Of a stretch of DNA of 12,883 bases, positions 1-7,150 are shown piece by piece. Every line of letters starts with the position of its first letter. The stretch's first letter is position 1. The position numbers were made by a program, and so were the translations under genes. The DNA is from Nitrososphaerota archaeon (GTDB lineage: Archaea > Thermoproteota > Nitrososphaeria > Nitrososphaerales > Nitrosopumilaceae), in the NCBI GenBank assembly GCA_028867395.1, contig JAGWGO010000018.1:1-12883 (forward strand), in the 5' to 3' direction. The notes under the pieces are model-generated. The model saw only the letters and a program-made list of their open reading frames with translations. It was not told the origin of the DNA and ran no database searches.

Positions 1-315
1 ATGTCGTTATACATGTTATTGCAGTTCACGACGTTTTTTAATTAATAAGATATATGACACATGGTTCGAAATGAAAAAAATTTGTAATAAATTTTTATGT
101 GAGATTTATGTCAAAACAGATAGTGTAATTTATAGAATTGTGCTAGAGATCTGCAAAATTAAATAATTACAATATTGAAAATGAAGATCTATGAAACATC
201 TGTAGATTATTGAATCAATATAGATCATGGTTATCTGTAGCAACAGAACAAAAATGAGGTTGGGCACAATTTCGACTGTTTGCAATAAGATTTACCTGGT
301 TAACTAGGATGGGGC
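1..315. other. AT-rich gene-poor stretch at the left edge
   Basis: No convincing gene is visible. One frame on the plus strand stays open from position 2 to a TAA at 164-166 (about 54 codons) with no start near the edge. It could be the tail of a gene beginning outside the window, but its AT-rich, Lys/Ile-rich translation resembles no family I know. A minus-strand frame (215-487) overlaps the following regulator antisense and looks like a shadow. The promoter of the regulator at 316 must lie here, but no single TATA box stands out (candidates are near 213-225 and 284-293). Confidence 0.4.
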
Positions 316-861
316 ATGTCTGAATTATCATTAGAGCTAAAGCCAGAAGGGAACCAGACAAAGATTTTGCACTATCTTGAGAGAAATCCAAGCAGCCACC
401 TACGTAAGATGAAATCTGATTTGGGGTTGGCTCTGGGAACCTTAAGGTATCACTTAGATTCCTTAGAAAAACAGGGTAAGATAGCATCTGAAAGAAATGA
501 ATCGTTTAGATATTTCTTCCTAATTTCAAAATACAGTGAGTACGAAAAGAACGTATTGAGGGCACTGTATCACAAGAATACACGTAGGATATTGATGTTT
601 ATACTGGAGAGAAAGAATCCTACGCTAAAGGACATTGTGAGAAAAATCGACATTTCATATGCCTCAGTGAGGTGGCATGTTGACAGACTATCTGATCTAG
701 GAGTAGTATTTGAGTTCAGAGACGGAAGATATAGGCGATATCAAATCTCAACCGACATAGAAGTTGTTGTAAAATTTCTTAAAGAATATTATGCTGATGA
801 GTGGAATACCTGGTCCAATAACTTGGTAAGTAAGTACCTATCTCTTTCAAGCGAAGTATAG
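316..861 (+). CDS. Tandem winged-helix transcriptional regulator
   Basis: The 181-aa protein carries two consecutive winged helix-turn-helix domains, roughly residues 12-70 and 78-146. Both have the same recognition-helix pattern, TLRYHLDSL at 42-50 and SVRWHVDRL at 117-125, each followed by a wing with aromatic and basic residues (FRYFFL; GRYRRYQIS). This layout matches archaeal predicted regulators with two HTH domains (COG3398-like); ArsR/MarR-type folds are the nearest general class. No ligand domain or metal-binding cysteine cluster is visible, so the signal is unknown. The ATG at 316 is preceded by a purine-rich GGATGGGG stretch. The 3' end converges with the gene at 872-1258, only 10 bases apart. 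It lies some 1.3 kb from the phosphate genes, so a role in their control is possible but not shown. Confidence 0.85.
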   Translation: MSELSLELKPEGNQTKILHYLERNPSSHLRKMKSDLGLALGTLRYHLDSLEKQGKIASERNESFRYFFLISKYSEYEKNVLRALYHKNTRRILMFILERKNPTLKDIVRKIDISYASVRWHVDRLSDLGVVFEFRDGRYRRYQISTDIEVVVKFLKEYYADEWNTWSNNLVSKYLSLSSEV

Positions 862-871
862 CTTTATTGTA

Positions 872-1258
872 TCACTTCAAGTATGAACGAATGATTCTCA
901 AGTTATCAATGCAGTCATCTACGTTTAGATAGGTTATTGCAAGTCGCGCCTGAATTTTAAGAAGATCTTCACTTAGCTCATCAGTTTGTTTCAAATAGAG
1001 CAGGTGGACCTTTAGTGTAGGTAAGAAATTGACTTTGAACAAGTTGAAGAGAGTGTGTACACCTTGGATCTGAGCTGAATTATCCTTTGATAGGCTCTTC
1101 ATAAGAGGAACTAATTCCTCATTTGTATTCTTTAATAGGATCAATTCTTTTTTTATTTCTTCGTATGTACATCCGTGTTGTTCGTAATCATGTAATTTCT
1201 CATAGCAAGTCAGAACCTTGTTTATGTTTGATAAGATTTTTTCTACTATTATTTTCAT
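872..1258 (-). CDS. Hypothetical all-helical protein (128 aa)
   Basis: I do not recognise a family. The 128-aa product begins at an ATG (MKIIVEKIL) and looks entirely alpha-helical: amphipathic Leu/Ile/Lys/Glu stretches with few glycines or prolines, no signal peptide and no membrane segment. Two cysteines (about residues 18 and 30) and several histidines do not form a recognisable metal site. The pattern would suit a small helical bundle, possibly a PhoU-like or coiled-coil partner protein, but no signature motif supports that. A TATA-like CTATAAG on the minus strand at 1305-1311 lies about 50 bases upstream of the ATG. The gene converges tail-to-tail with the tandem winged-helix regulator. 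Coding status is likely from length, clean start and promoter. Confidence 0.6.
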   Translation of the reverse strand: MKIIVEKILSNINKVLTCYEKLHDYEQHGCTYEEIKKELILLKNTNEELVPLMKSLSKDNSAQIQGVHTLFNLFKVNFLPTLKVHLLYLKQTDELSEDLLKIQARLAITYLNVDDCIDNLRIIRSYLK

Positions 1259-1304
1259 ATATTATCTATTCCATGAGTTAATTGAGATCTAATCACAATA
1301 TTTT

Positions 1305-1311
1305 CTTATAG
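1305..1311 (-). promoter_or_regulatory. Candidate TATA box for the 128-aa helical protein
   Basis: CTATAAG read on the minus strand, followed by an A-rich run. It sits about 50 bases upstream of the ATG at 1258 and would give a leader of roughly 25 bases with typical archaeal TATA-to-start-site spacing. Position and sequence are the only support. Confidence 0.35.
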
Positions 1312-1356
1312 AGTATGTTGGGAGACATTTTGAATTAAATCTTAATTAATTTTAAG

Positions 1357-1436
1357 AGGAAGAGATAATCATAGTAAACTATGTACAACAACTATACTTA
1401 TCTCCTCCTATGAAATATTCTTAGGCCAAGAATATT
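1357..1436 (-). ncRNA. Candidate structured RNA or double hairpin in intergenic region
   Basis: Two inverted repeats lie side by side. Arms at 1357-1368 and 1398-1409 pair over 12 positions. The single mismatch on the plus strand (A1361 against C1405) becomes a G-U wobble if the minus strand is transcribed, so the minus-strand RNA would pair fully. Inside the loop is a smaller repeat (CATAG/CTATG, 1370-1383). A second hairpin has perfect 9-base arms at 1414-1422 and 1428-1436 with a 5-base loop. The minus-strand arm also contains AGGAGG, a strong Shine-Dalgarno-like string, with no good start codon at usual distance. The region lies between two minus-strand genes. It could be a small RNA, a processing site or chance AT-rich pairing. 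Confidence 0.3.
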
Positions 1437-1522
1437 AGATTTGAGGACCGAACATATCAACCTCAGAAATTCTTTCAAGTATGCAGAGAATCTTTAATTT
1501 CTAGATTTGTGCTATAGATCTT

Positions 1523-1777
1523 CTAGACAAGCTGTCGCGAAAAGGCACGTATGATTAAAAAAGAATAAGATGAGATCTGCTGGGTTGATGGTAACGAGTT
1601 TGTTCCAGTATAGAACTCTGCAGAAATAGTTTGCACGGTTATGCTATCTGCAGCGGCAAATGTTAGATCCAATGCAAGTGAGATAAAGATTACCGAGGTC
1701 ACTGATGCAATGATCTGCTTTATCGTTAGGTTCCAATCATAAACATCATATTTTTCCTTGTAGAACATGGATCTCAT
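1523..1777 (-). CDS. Small membrane or secreted protein (84 aa)
   Basis: I do not recognise this protein. It starts with ATG at 1777 (an in-frame ATG at 1768 is an alternative). A charged N-terminal stretch (residues 1-15, several Lys/Asp/Tyr) is followed by a hydrophobic segment at about 18-42, rich in Ile, Val and Ala. That segment could be a transmembrane helix or an uncleaved or cleaved signal sequence (AFAAAD-like end around 40-44). The remainder is Ser/Thr-rich, consistent with a short extracytoplasmic tail. The gene lies 66 bases downstream of the zinc-ribbon gene on the same strand and might be co-transcribed with it. Real coding status is plausible from the hydrophobic profile, but the gene is short. 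Confidence 0.45.
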   Translation of the reverse strand: MRSMFYKEKYDVYDWNLTIKQIIASVTSVIFISLALDLTFAAADSITVQTISAEFYTGTNSLPSTQQISSYSFLIIRAFSRQLV

Positions 1778-1843
1778 AAAAACAAATAGTCTATGAAAAA
1801 AATTTGAAAATACATATCTTATGGTTGGTTTATAATTATATCA

Positions 1844-2110
1844 TTATTCTGCTAATGAAGCATTGGCAGAAACAAGACTATGTCTGGCTTGAGAGAAACA
1901 CCGCAAGTGAAATCTCTCAATTGTCCTTTTTCCGCATTTCATACAGATTTGTTGTATAGGTCTTTTACATTCGGAACATTGAGAGAAACCAATTAGTTCT
2001 TCACCACAAGTTCTACAGGTTTGGTCTGGCATCAATTTATCACTAGCATATAGAAGTATGGGATCAAACTTTAACTGAGTGCAAATAGTTGTTATAGCCT
2101 CTATATTCAA
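1844..2110 (-). CDS. Small double zinc-ribbon protein
   Basis: The 88-aa product has four metal-binding half-sites: C32-x2-C35, C45-x2-C48, C56-x2-C59 and H68-x2-C71. They make two consecutive treble-clef or ribbon-like zinc sites in the middle and C-terminal part. Such small zinc-ribbon proteins are common in archaea and are usually thought to bind nucleic acid or partner proteins; the specific role here is unknown. The start is taken as TTG at 2110, because the only in-frame ATG is at residue 27 and an in-frame stop lies just upstream. A TATA-like box ends 19 bases before the TTG, which fits a leaderless mRNA. The N-terminal 25 residues are less conserved-looking, so the shorter version from residue 27 remains possible. 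Confidence 0.6.
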   Translation of the reverse strand: MNIEAITTICTQLKFDPILLYASDKLMPDQTCRTCGEELIGFSQCSECKRPIQQICMKCGKRTIERFHLRCFSQARHSLVSANASLAE

Positions 2111-2128
2111 ATGATTTGTCCCTAGAAA

Positions 2129-2140
2129 CTATAATTTACA
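2129..2140 (-). promoter_or_regulatory. TATA box for the zinc-ribbon gene, leaderless spacing
   Basis: The minus strand reads TGTAAATTATAG, whose last G is 19 bases before the first base of the TTG start at 2110. Archaeal transcription usually begins about 25 bases after the centre of the TATA box, which would put the start site on or next to the TTG. The same ATTATAG element at the same 19-base distance precedes the TTG start of the AbrB-PhoU gene at 8260. Confidence 0.5.
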
Positions 2141-2154
2141 TTATTGATTTAATT

Positions 2155-2172
2155 TAAAAAAGAAAAAGAAGA
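2155..2172 (-). terminator. Oligo-T terminator after pstS (first copy)
   Basis: Downstream of the pstS stop at 2184 the minus strand carries T-tracts broken by single C residues (T5 then T6). Such oligo-T runs without a GC hairpin are the usual archaeal termination signal. Confidence 0.5.
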
Positions 2173-2183
2173 TTTTTGTCTGC

Positions 2184-3308
2184 CTATGCTCCACCAGTGT
2201 AGTTGAATAGCTGTTGTCCCTTAAATTTGAACATGGTTAGGCCGTTCACATCGTTTTGTACTACATTGTCTGGAAGCGGTACATACCACAGTGCTCTTGA
2301 AAATGCCTGTCCATCGTGGATCATCCACCAAATCAAATGAACCAGAACTCCTGCCTTGTCTGGAGTCATAGATTTCAGTTTGCTAAGGTCGGAATATGCA
2401 ACAATGTATGTAAATGACGCTAGCGGATAGGAATTAGGTCCTGGTTCATTTACTATGGAAACATTGTGCCAGTCTCCGTTTGATGGAGGTAAGTTGGCTG
2501 CGTGCGATGCTGCAGCAAGAGTGGTGTCTATTGTTGGTAGCACCCAGTTGTTACCGTCAGCATTTTGAACAGCTGCGTATGTCATCTTATTTTGCATTGC
2601 GTAAGCCAATTCTACATATCCTATTGAATACGGTGTCAGTAGTACGTAATGTGCAACACCTGCATTATTTGGCGCACCTATTCCTGCTCTCCAAGGAACT
2701 GTCTTTCCAAAGCCAATATCGTGCTTCCACTGTGGACTCACTGTGGATAGATATTGTGTAAAGGCAAATGTTGTTCCAGAGCCATCAGAACGATGAACGA
2801 CTGTTATCCTTGCATGTGGAAGATAAATTCCTGGGTTGTTGCCAGCTATTGCTGGATCGTCCCAATAAATTATCTTGCCCTCAAAGATATTTGCAATTGT
2901 TGGTCCTGTTATTTTGAGTCCAGTCTTTACACCGTACAAATTATACGATACTGTGATGGCACCTATTGATTCAGGAAATGTAAGAGCGCCTGGCGCTGCT
3001 TTCATCTCACTAGGAAACAATGGTGCATCTGTGGCCCCAAAGTCTACTGTTTGTTTGGTGAATTGGTTAATGCCTGCTCCGCTCCCAATTGATGCATAGT
3101 TCAACTTTACATTTGGATAGAATGCGTTATATTCTACTCTCCATTTGTCCATCAACGGAAAGACAAATGATGAGCCTGCACCTACAATGTTAAAGTTCTC
3201 ACCACTCGGCGGTGGTGTTGGCGAACTATCTGCATGGGCAAACATTGTCGTTGTTGGCATAATTAGGATCAGCGTCAAAGCTAAACCTAAGATTATTTTT
3301 TTTGCCAT
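2184..3308 (-). CDS. pstS: Phosphate ABC transporter, substrate-binding protein PstS (soluble-type paralog)
   Basis: PstS binds inorganic phosphate outside the membrane and delivers it to the PstCA channel. The 374-aa protein begins with a signal peptide (Lys-rich start, hydrophobic core about 5-22, likely cleavage after AHA near residue 26). A Pro/Ser-rich linker (28-36) leads to the binding-protein fold. Phosphate-contact motifs are GAGSSF (43-48), SIGSGAGI (73-80), GATDAPL (91-97) and HRSDGSGTT (172-180). It closely resembles the second PstS encoded upstream at 3509-4690. Unlike that copy, it stops right after the domain (ending YTGGA) with no C-terminal anchor, and it has no lipobox cysteine, so it appears to be freely secreted or loosely held. 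It is a separate unit with its own promoter region and a T-tract terminator. ATG start at 3308. Confidence 0.93.
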   Translation of the reverse strand: MAKKIILGLALTLILIMPTTTMFAHADSSPTPPPSGENFNIVGAGSSFVFPLMDKWRVEYNAFYPNVKLNYASIGSGAGINQFTKQTVDFGATDAPLFPSEMKAAPGALTFPESIGAITVSYNLYGVKTGLKITGPTIANIFEGKIIYWDDPAIAGNNPGIYLPHARITVVHRSDGSGTTFAFTQYLSTVSPQWKHDIGFGKTVPWRAGIGAPNNAGVAHYVLLTPYSIGYVELAYAMQNKMTYAAVQNADGNNWVLPTIDTTLAAASHAANLPPSNGDWHNVSIVNEPGPNSYPLASFTYIVAYSDLSKLKSMTPDKAGVLVHLIWWMIHDGQAFSRALWYVPLPDNVVQNDVNGLTMFKFKGQQLFNYTGGA

Positions 3309-3430
3309 AAGCTTATGGTGATTCTCTGGTTATTTCTAAGTGATCGGTATAGAACACGTAGTAAGCTGTATGTTACACCCACAACATAGAGAATTATTGA
3401 AAATCATACTAAACATAAATCTATATAGAA
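3309..3430 (-). promoter_or_regulatory. Promoter region of first pstS with TACGT-CTATA element
   Basis: Two TATA-like elements are present on the minus strand. A distal CTATATAG lies at 3421-3428, 113 bases before the ATG. A proximal CTATAC lies at 3347-3352, within the 14-base stretch at 3348-3361 that reads TATAGAACACGTAG on the plus strand. The latter is nearly identical to 11804-11817 upstream of ppx. The proximal box would give a leader of about 16 bases; the distal one a leader near 85 bases. Which one is used cannot be decided from sequence alone. Confidence 0.45.
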
Positions 3431-3478
3431 TTTACTTTATGAAATTTGAGATCTAGACAGAATACAAGATTGTACTTT

Positions 3479-3500
3479 TATTTAAAAAATAAAAAATTAA
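3479..3500 (-). terminator. Oligo-T terminator after second pstS
   Basis: Immediately downstream of the stop at 3509 the minus strand has two runs of six T separated by a single A, with further T before and after. This fits an archaeal T-tract terminator and separates the two pstS genes into different transcription units. Confidence 0.5.
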
Positions 3501-3508
3501 AGAGGTGT

Positions 3509-4690
3509 TTAGAGCTTTGGTGTGATTCTAAGCCCAGTCTTTGCTGATACTGCAATTATAGAAACAATTGCAATTGCAAGTACTAGAGCTGCGATAGGAC
3601 CAAATTCTGGAACTGCACTACCACCAAACTGTATTTCTGATATTGCTTGATCATCTGCTGTGGCCATCGCACTAGGCAAAGGAACGTACAACAAAGGAGA
3701 AGCATATTGTTGCCCATCATGGATAATCCAAGTTAGGAAGTTTTTCACTTCCTGTGACTTGTCCTGAGTTTCCCCACTTATTTGACTCATATCCTTATAG
3801 ACGAAGATATATGTCAAGGTCGATATTGGGTAGGAATTACTACCTGGCTGATTTACTATCGATACCTTACTCCAGTCTCCATCTGGTGCTGGGAGACTTG
3901 TTGCCGCAGCCGCTGCATCAGCAGCTACTGAAGCTATTGTAGGTTCAACAAACGCACTACCATCTGCATTTTGGACAAATGCATATGTCATATTGTTCTG
4001 ATAGGCGTATGCAAGTTCCACGTATCCACATGCATATGGAGTACTTTTCACTATGCCTGCTACACCAGCATTTCCTTGAGCACCTGTACCGACAGGCCAT
4101 GGAACTACCTTACCTTGACCTACTGCTGTCTTCCATTGAGGAGAGACTTTGGACAGATAGTCTGTAAATGCATAAGTTGTTCCTGATCCATCTGCACGGT
4201 GAGCTATTAGGATCTTCTGAGCAGGTAGGTTCATTCCAGGATTCAGGTTCGCAATAGCGGGATCATTCCACATGGTGATATTGCCCATAAATATCTGAGC
4301 AATTACAGGACCTGTTAGTTTCATCCCCTTGTCAATTCCAGGAAGATTATAGGAAATTGTTATTCCGCCAATTGATTCTGGAATGGTCACTGTTCCTGGT
4401 GCTGCAGCCTGTTCAGATGGTTGTAGTGGTGCATCTGATGCTGCAAAGTCGACAGTCTTTTGAGTCAGTAGCTTGATGCCTGCTCCGCTTCCGATGGATT
4501 GATAGTTTAGTTTTATGTTAGAATGCAGATTGTTGTATTGCACTCTCCATGTATCCATCAGTGGGAAGATAAAGGTCGATCCAGCTCCTGTTAAGGTATA
4601 TGACTGACTGGTTTGAGCACTTGCGTACAGTATTGTTGATGGTACTATTAGCAACAGCATGAAAGCCATTGCCAAGAAAGTCTTTTTCAT
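3509..4690 (-). CDS. pstS: Phosphate ABC transporter, substrate-binding protein PstS with PEFG-CTERM anchor
   Basis: A 393-aa phosphate-binding protein. A signal peptide occupies residues 1-25 (Lys-Lys start, hydrophobic core, ASA-Q cleavage site). Binding-fold motifs follow: GAGSTF (35-40), SIGSGAGI (65-72), DFAASDAPL (81-89) and HRADGSGTT (164-172). The C-terminus has the full tripartite PEFG-CTERM layout known from thaumarchaeal exported proteins: PEFG at 361-364, one hydrophobic helix at about 365-383, then a basic tail (K384, R388, K392). Family knowledge suggests recognition by an archaeosortase-type enzyme and attachment to the cell surface. ATG at 4690 is chosen over an adjacent in-frame TTG at 4693, since the ATG directly opens the Lys-Lys signal peptide. 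It lies 110 bases downstream of phoU, with a T-tract in between, so it is probably its own unit. Confidence 0.95.
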   Translation of the reverse strand: MKKTFLAMAFMLLLIVPSTILYASAQTSQSYTLTGAGSTFIFPLMDTWRVQYNNLHSNIKLNYQSIGSGAGIKLLTQKTVDFAASDAPLQPSEQAAAPGTVTIPESIGGITISYNLPGIDKGMKLTGPVIAQIFMGNITMWNDPAIANLNPGMNLPAQKILIAHRADGSGTTYAFTDYLSKVSPQWKTAVGQGKVVPWPVGTGAQGNAGVAGIVKSTPYACGYVELAYAYQNNMTYAFVQNADGSAFVEPTIASVAADAAAAATSLPAPDGDWSKVSIVNQPGSNSYPISTLTYIFVYKDMSQISGETQDKSQEVKNFLTWIIHDGQQYASPLLYVPLPSAMATADDQAISEIQFGGSAVPEFGPIAALVLAIAIVSIIAVSAKTGLRITPKL

Positions 4691-4782
4691 CAATGTTACG
4701 ACTTTGTATAGTTATTTACGTATGCCCGGGATAGTTTATGTAAACATCCATAAGATATTGTAACTATATAGATCCGAATTAA
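4691..4782 (-). promoter_or_regulatory. Promoter region of second pstS
   Basis: On the minus strand a CTATATAG box lies at 4764-4771, 74 bases before the ATG, giving a leader of about 50 bases. A second element, TACGT then six bases then CTATAC (4706-4722), lies close to the gene. It resembles the elements before first pstS and ppx, with a longer spacer. Closeness to the start makes the inner CTATAC a less likely TATA box and a more likely operator or chance match. Confidence 0.4.
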
Positions 4783-4797
4783 TTAAGAAAAAATTTC
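4783..4797 (-). terminator. Oligo-T terminator after phoU
   Basis: Just past the phoU stop (4801-4803) the minus strand has a run of six T followed by CTTAATTAATT. It marks the likely end of the pstC-pstA-pstB-phoU transcript. Confidence 0.4.
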
Positions 4798-4800
4798 AGT

Positions 4801-5427
4801 CTAGTGAAAGCGTCTCTGCCCTGTTACAATATAGTTTACTGATTCTCCCATGAACGCTGCATGATCTGCTATTCTTTCGAGATATCTGAGAACCAAAGCA
4901 TCTGCTAATGCACATTTTATGCTATTTGAGTTAATCAACATTGGAAGGTGTTTGTTGTAATACTTGTCTACCAAGTCTTCATCAGTTCTAAGTTGTTTTG
5001 CTTTTTCCAAGTCTAAAGTTGCAAAGCACTGTATTGCCATGTTTATCATATGTTTTATTTCTCCTGAAAGAGTGTAGATAACCTCGTTTTTGCATTCTGA
5101 TAGGTCACCAAACATATCTCTTACTGCAGTAATATCATATGCATAGCGCCCAAATCTTGTAAAGCCGTAGGAAACCTCGATGCATGATCTAATCAGTCTA
5201 AAATCACTTGCAACGGGCTGATAACGTAAGATCATATCGAAAGTAAGATCCCCTACCTCATCATAGAGACTCATTATTTCCTGAGAAAGTTTGTGTGCTT
5301 CATGGCGCACGTTTTTTCCTTCGAGGTAAGAGTCAAGGGCCAAGTTTATCGATTGAAGGGCAAGTGAGCCCATTTTTTCCATCAGATATGATAGTTTTTG
5401 CAGGTGGGGATCAATTAGACGGGTCAA
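4801..5427 (-). CDS. phoU: Phosphate transport regulator PhoU
   Basis: A 208-aa cytoplasmic helical protein of the PhoU family, two three-helix repeats in about the usual length for the family (roughly 210-240 aa). PhoU modulates the Pst transporter and signals phosphate sufficiency. The second repeat has the canonical metal-binding helix, RYLERIADHA at 181-190, ending in NYIVTG. The equivalent helix of the first repeat reads TRFGRYAYD (90-98), where the expected E..D pair is Thr and Arg, so one of the two metal clusters may be altered. DEVGDLTFD at 56-64 retains acidic residues. The TTG start at 5427 directly follows the pstB stop codon (5428-5430) with no gap. This points to translational coupling as last gene of the pst operon. 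Confidence 0.92.
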   Translation of the reverse strand: MTRLIDPHLQKLSYLMEKMGSLALQSINLALDSYLEGKNVRHEAHKLSQEIMSLYDEVGDLTFDMILRYQPVASDFRLIRSCIEVSYGFTRFGRYAYDITAVRDMFGDLSECKNEVIYTLSGEIKHMINMAIQCFATLDLEKAKQLRTDEDLVDKYYNKHLPMLINSNSIKCALADALVLRYLERIADHAAFMGESVNYIVTGQRRFH

Positions 5428-6234
5428 CTAGCCAAACTGCCCCTGAACATACTTGGCTGTGATCTCATTTCTTGGATTCTCGAAGATTTGCTTGGTCTCC
5501 CCAAACTCAACCAAATCTCCAAGATACATGAAACCAGTATAGTCAGATACCCTCACAGCCTGTTGCATGTTATGGGTTACTATTATTATGGTGTATTCTT
5601 TTTTCAGTTCATTTATCATTTCTTCAATCTTTTGAGTGGCAATAGGATCAAGCGCAGATGCGGGCTCGTCCATCAAAAGAACCTCCGGTTGTATGGCAAG
5701 TGCACGAGCTATGCATAGACGTTGTTGTTGTCCTCCTGAAAGGCTCATTCCTGGTTTCTTCAGATCGTGCTTTACCTCATCCCAGAGATATACCATTTCA
5801 AGACAGCCTTGTACTATTTGTTCTATGATATGTTTGTCTCGCACACCGTTTAGCTTTAGCCCTGCAGCAACGTTATCATAAATTGACATTGTAGGAAATG
5901 GATTTGGTTTTTGGAAGACCATTCCTATTTTTCTTCTGTGAATGATAGCGTCTTCGCGATTTGAATAAAGATCCTGGCCGTCCAATAGAACTCTTCCTAC
6001 TACTTTTGCACCCTTTGAGAGTTCATGCATTCTGTTAAGACAACGTAGAAGTGTGGTCTTTCCACAGCCAGAAGGTCCTATTAATGCAGTAACTGCCTTT
6101 TCCCTGAATTTCATGCTTACGTTCTTTACAGCTTCAATGCCATTATAGGTGGCAACAATATTTTCTGCGATTAGCTTGTATCGAGGTTCTTCTGATGACT
6201 TGAATGCAATTGGAGTTTTTGTGAGTGTTTCCAT
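5428..6234 (-). CDS. pstB: Phosphate ABC transporter ATP-binding protein PstB
   Basis: PstB is the ATPase that powers phosphate import through PstC/PstA on the cytoplasmic face. From the ATG at 6234 the protein is 268 aa. It shows Walker A GPSGCGKTT (53-61), Q-loop Q108 within FQKPNPFP (typical PstB wording), signature LSGGQQQRL (165-173), Walker B VLLMDEP (185-191) with a D-loop SALD, and the switch histidine H221 in IIVTHN. All catalytic residues are intact. The ATG is favoured over a GTG at 6276 because it follows the pstA stop by one base, is preceded at about 8 bases by AGGTG, and gives a normal family length. The GTG would add 14 residues overlapping pstA by 41 bases. The stop codon abuts phoU. 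Confidence 0.97.
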   Translation of the reverse strand: METLTKTPIAFKSSEEPRYKLIAENIVATYNGIEAVKNVSMKFREKAVTALIGPSGCGKTTLLRCLNRMHELSKGAKVVGRVLLDGQDLYSNREDAIIHRRKIGMVFQKPNPFPTMSIYDNVAAGLKLNGVRDKHIIEQIVQGCLEMVYLWDEVKHDLKKPGMSLSGGQQQRLCIARALAIQPEVLLMDEPASALDPIATQKIEEMINELKKEYTIIIVTHNMQQAVRVSDYTGFMYLGDLVEFGETKQIFENPRNEITAKYVQGQFG

Positions 6235-6235
6235 T

Positions 6236-7150
6236 TTATACACCTGCTGTGATTCTAAATCTGCTACCTCCACCACGTTTTCTCAAGAAAAGGTATCTTA
6301 CACCGATATTAAGTGTGAGTACTATCAATATTAGAACAAGTGCTGCTCCCCAACCTTGGGCGGTTGCAGTATCATATGGAAGTAATGATAGTCTCCAAAT
6401 CCTGAGAGGTAATGCATCCATTGGTTGATCAAAACCTGTGAAAAAGTCACTGCTGCCAAGTATTGTAAAAATCAAGGGAGCTGTTTCGCCTCCTATTCTT
6501 GCTATTGATAACATAATTCCTGTAATCAAACCACTTTTAGCGCTTGATAGTAGAATTCTAAATATTACTGTCCATCTCTTTATTCCAAGAGCATATCCTG
6601 CTTCTCTAATCGTGACAGGAACAAGTTTTAGTGATTCCTCAGTCGTCCTCGTTATGATAGGTAGCATGATAATTGAGAGTGCAAATGTTCCTGCGAGAAT
6701 TGAAAAGTAACCAAGTGTAAGGACTATTACAGCAAAGGAAAAAAGCCCTATTACAATAGTAGGAAACTCTGCCAGAACATCATTAAAGAATCTTATCGTA
6801 TTGCCAAATCTATTGTTGCCATATTCTGATAGAAATATTCCGCCCAAGACTCCTATTGGAACTCCAATCAAGCTTGACATACCAATTAACATCAAAGTTC
6901 CCTGGATTGCAGGACCTATTCCACCGGGTTGATCAGATCCTACTGCTCCAGGAGGTTGAGTGAGGAAACCTGCGCTGAGTACAGGAGCCCCATTTCTTAC
7001 AACTTCTAGAAGTATGCTTCCTAGCGGGATAATTGCTAGAATGACACAGCCAAATACTATTCCCTTTATGACCTTGTCAGTAATCATTCTACTTGCAATA
7101 TTATTCCTAAAGTGCTTCCTGAACTCTGCTCGCTGTTCAATTGTTATCAT
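6236..7150 (-). CDS. pstA: Phosphate ABC transporter permease PstA
   Basis: A 304-aa membrane permease, one half of the phosphate channel. A cytoplasmic N-terminus of about 25 residues precedes the first helix (about 28-50), and about six hydrophobic segments follow in total. The EAA loop that docks on PstB is present (REAGYALGIKRW at about 182-193), followed by the conserved ARIGGETAPL, typical of PstA. The C-terminus is short and Arg-rich. ATG at 7150 overlaps the pstC stop by four bases (ATGA), and the stop is one base before the preferred pstB start. Length and motif set match the family, and nothing looks broken. Confidence 0.96.
   Translation of the reverse strand: MITIEQRAEFRKHFRNNIASRMITDKVIKGIVFGCVILAIIPLGSILLEVVRNGAPVLSAGFLTQPPGAVGSDQPGGIGPAIQGTLMLIGMSSLIGVPIGVLGGIFLSEYGNNRFGNTIRFFNDVLAEFPTIVIGLFSFAVIVLTLGYFSILAGTFALSIIMLPIITRTTEESLKLVPVTIREAGYALGIKRWTVIFRILLSSAKSGLITGIMLSIARIGGETAPLIFTILGSSDFFTGFDQPMDALPLRIWRLSLLPYDTATAQGWGAALVLILIVLTLNIGVRYLFLRKRGGGSRFRITAGV

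Noticed and set aside
61..75. GGTTCGAAAT resembling a tRNA T-loop
   Set aside because: The flanking bases cannot form a T-stem and no acceptor or anticodon arm is present nearby.
2..166. Open plus-strand frame at the left edge as a gene tail
   Set aside because: Possible, but its AT-driven composition and lack of any motif give no real support for coding.
215..487. Minus-strand 90-aa frame
   Set aside because: It runs antisense over the start of the well-supported tandem wHTH gene and shows no recognisable motif.
2480..3099. Plus-strand frames within the first pstS
   Set aside because: They are shadows of the strongly supported PstS coding frame on the other strand.
6235..6276. GTG-initiated longer PstB (14 extra residues)
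   Set aside because: It would overlap pstA by 41 bases; the ATG at 6234 has an AGGTG site and one-base spacing after pstA.
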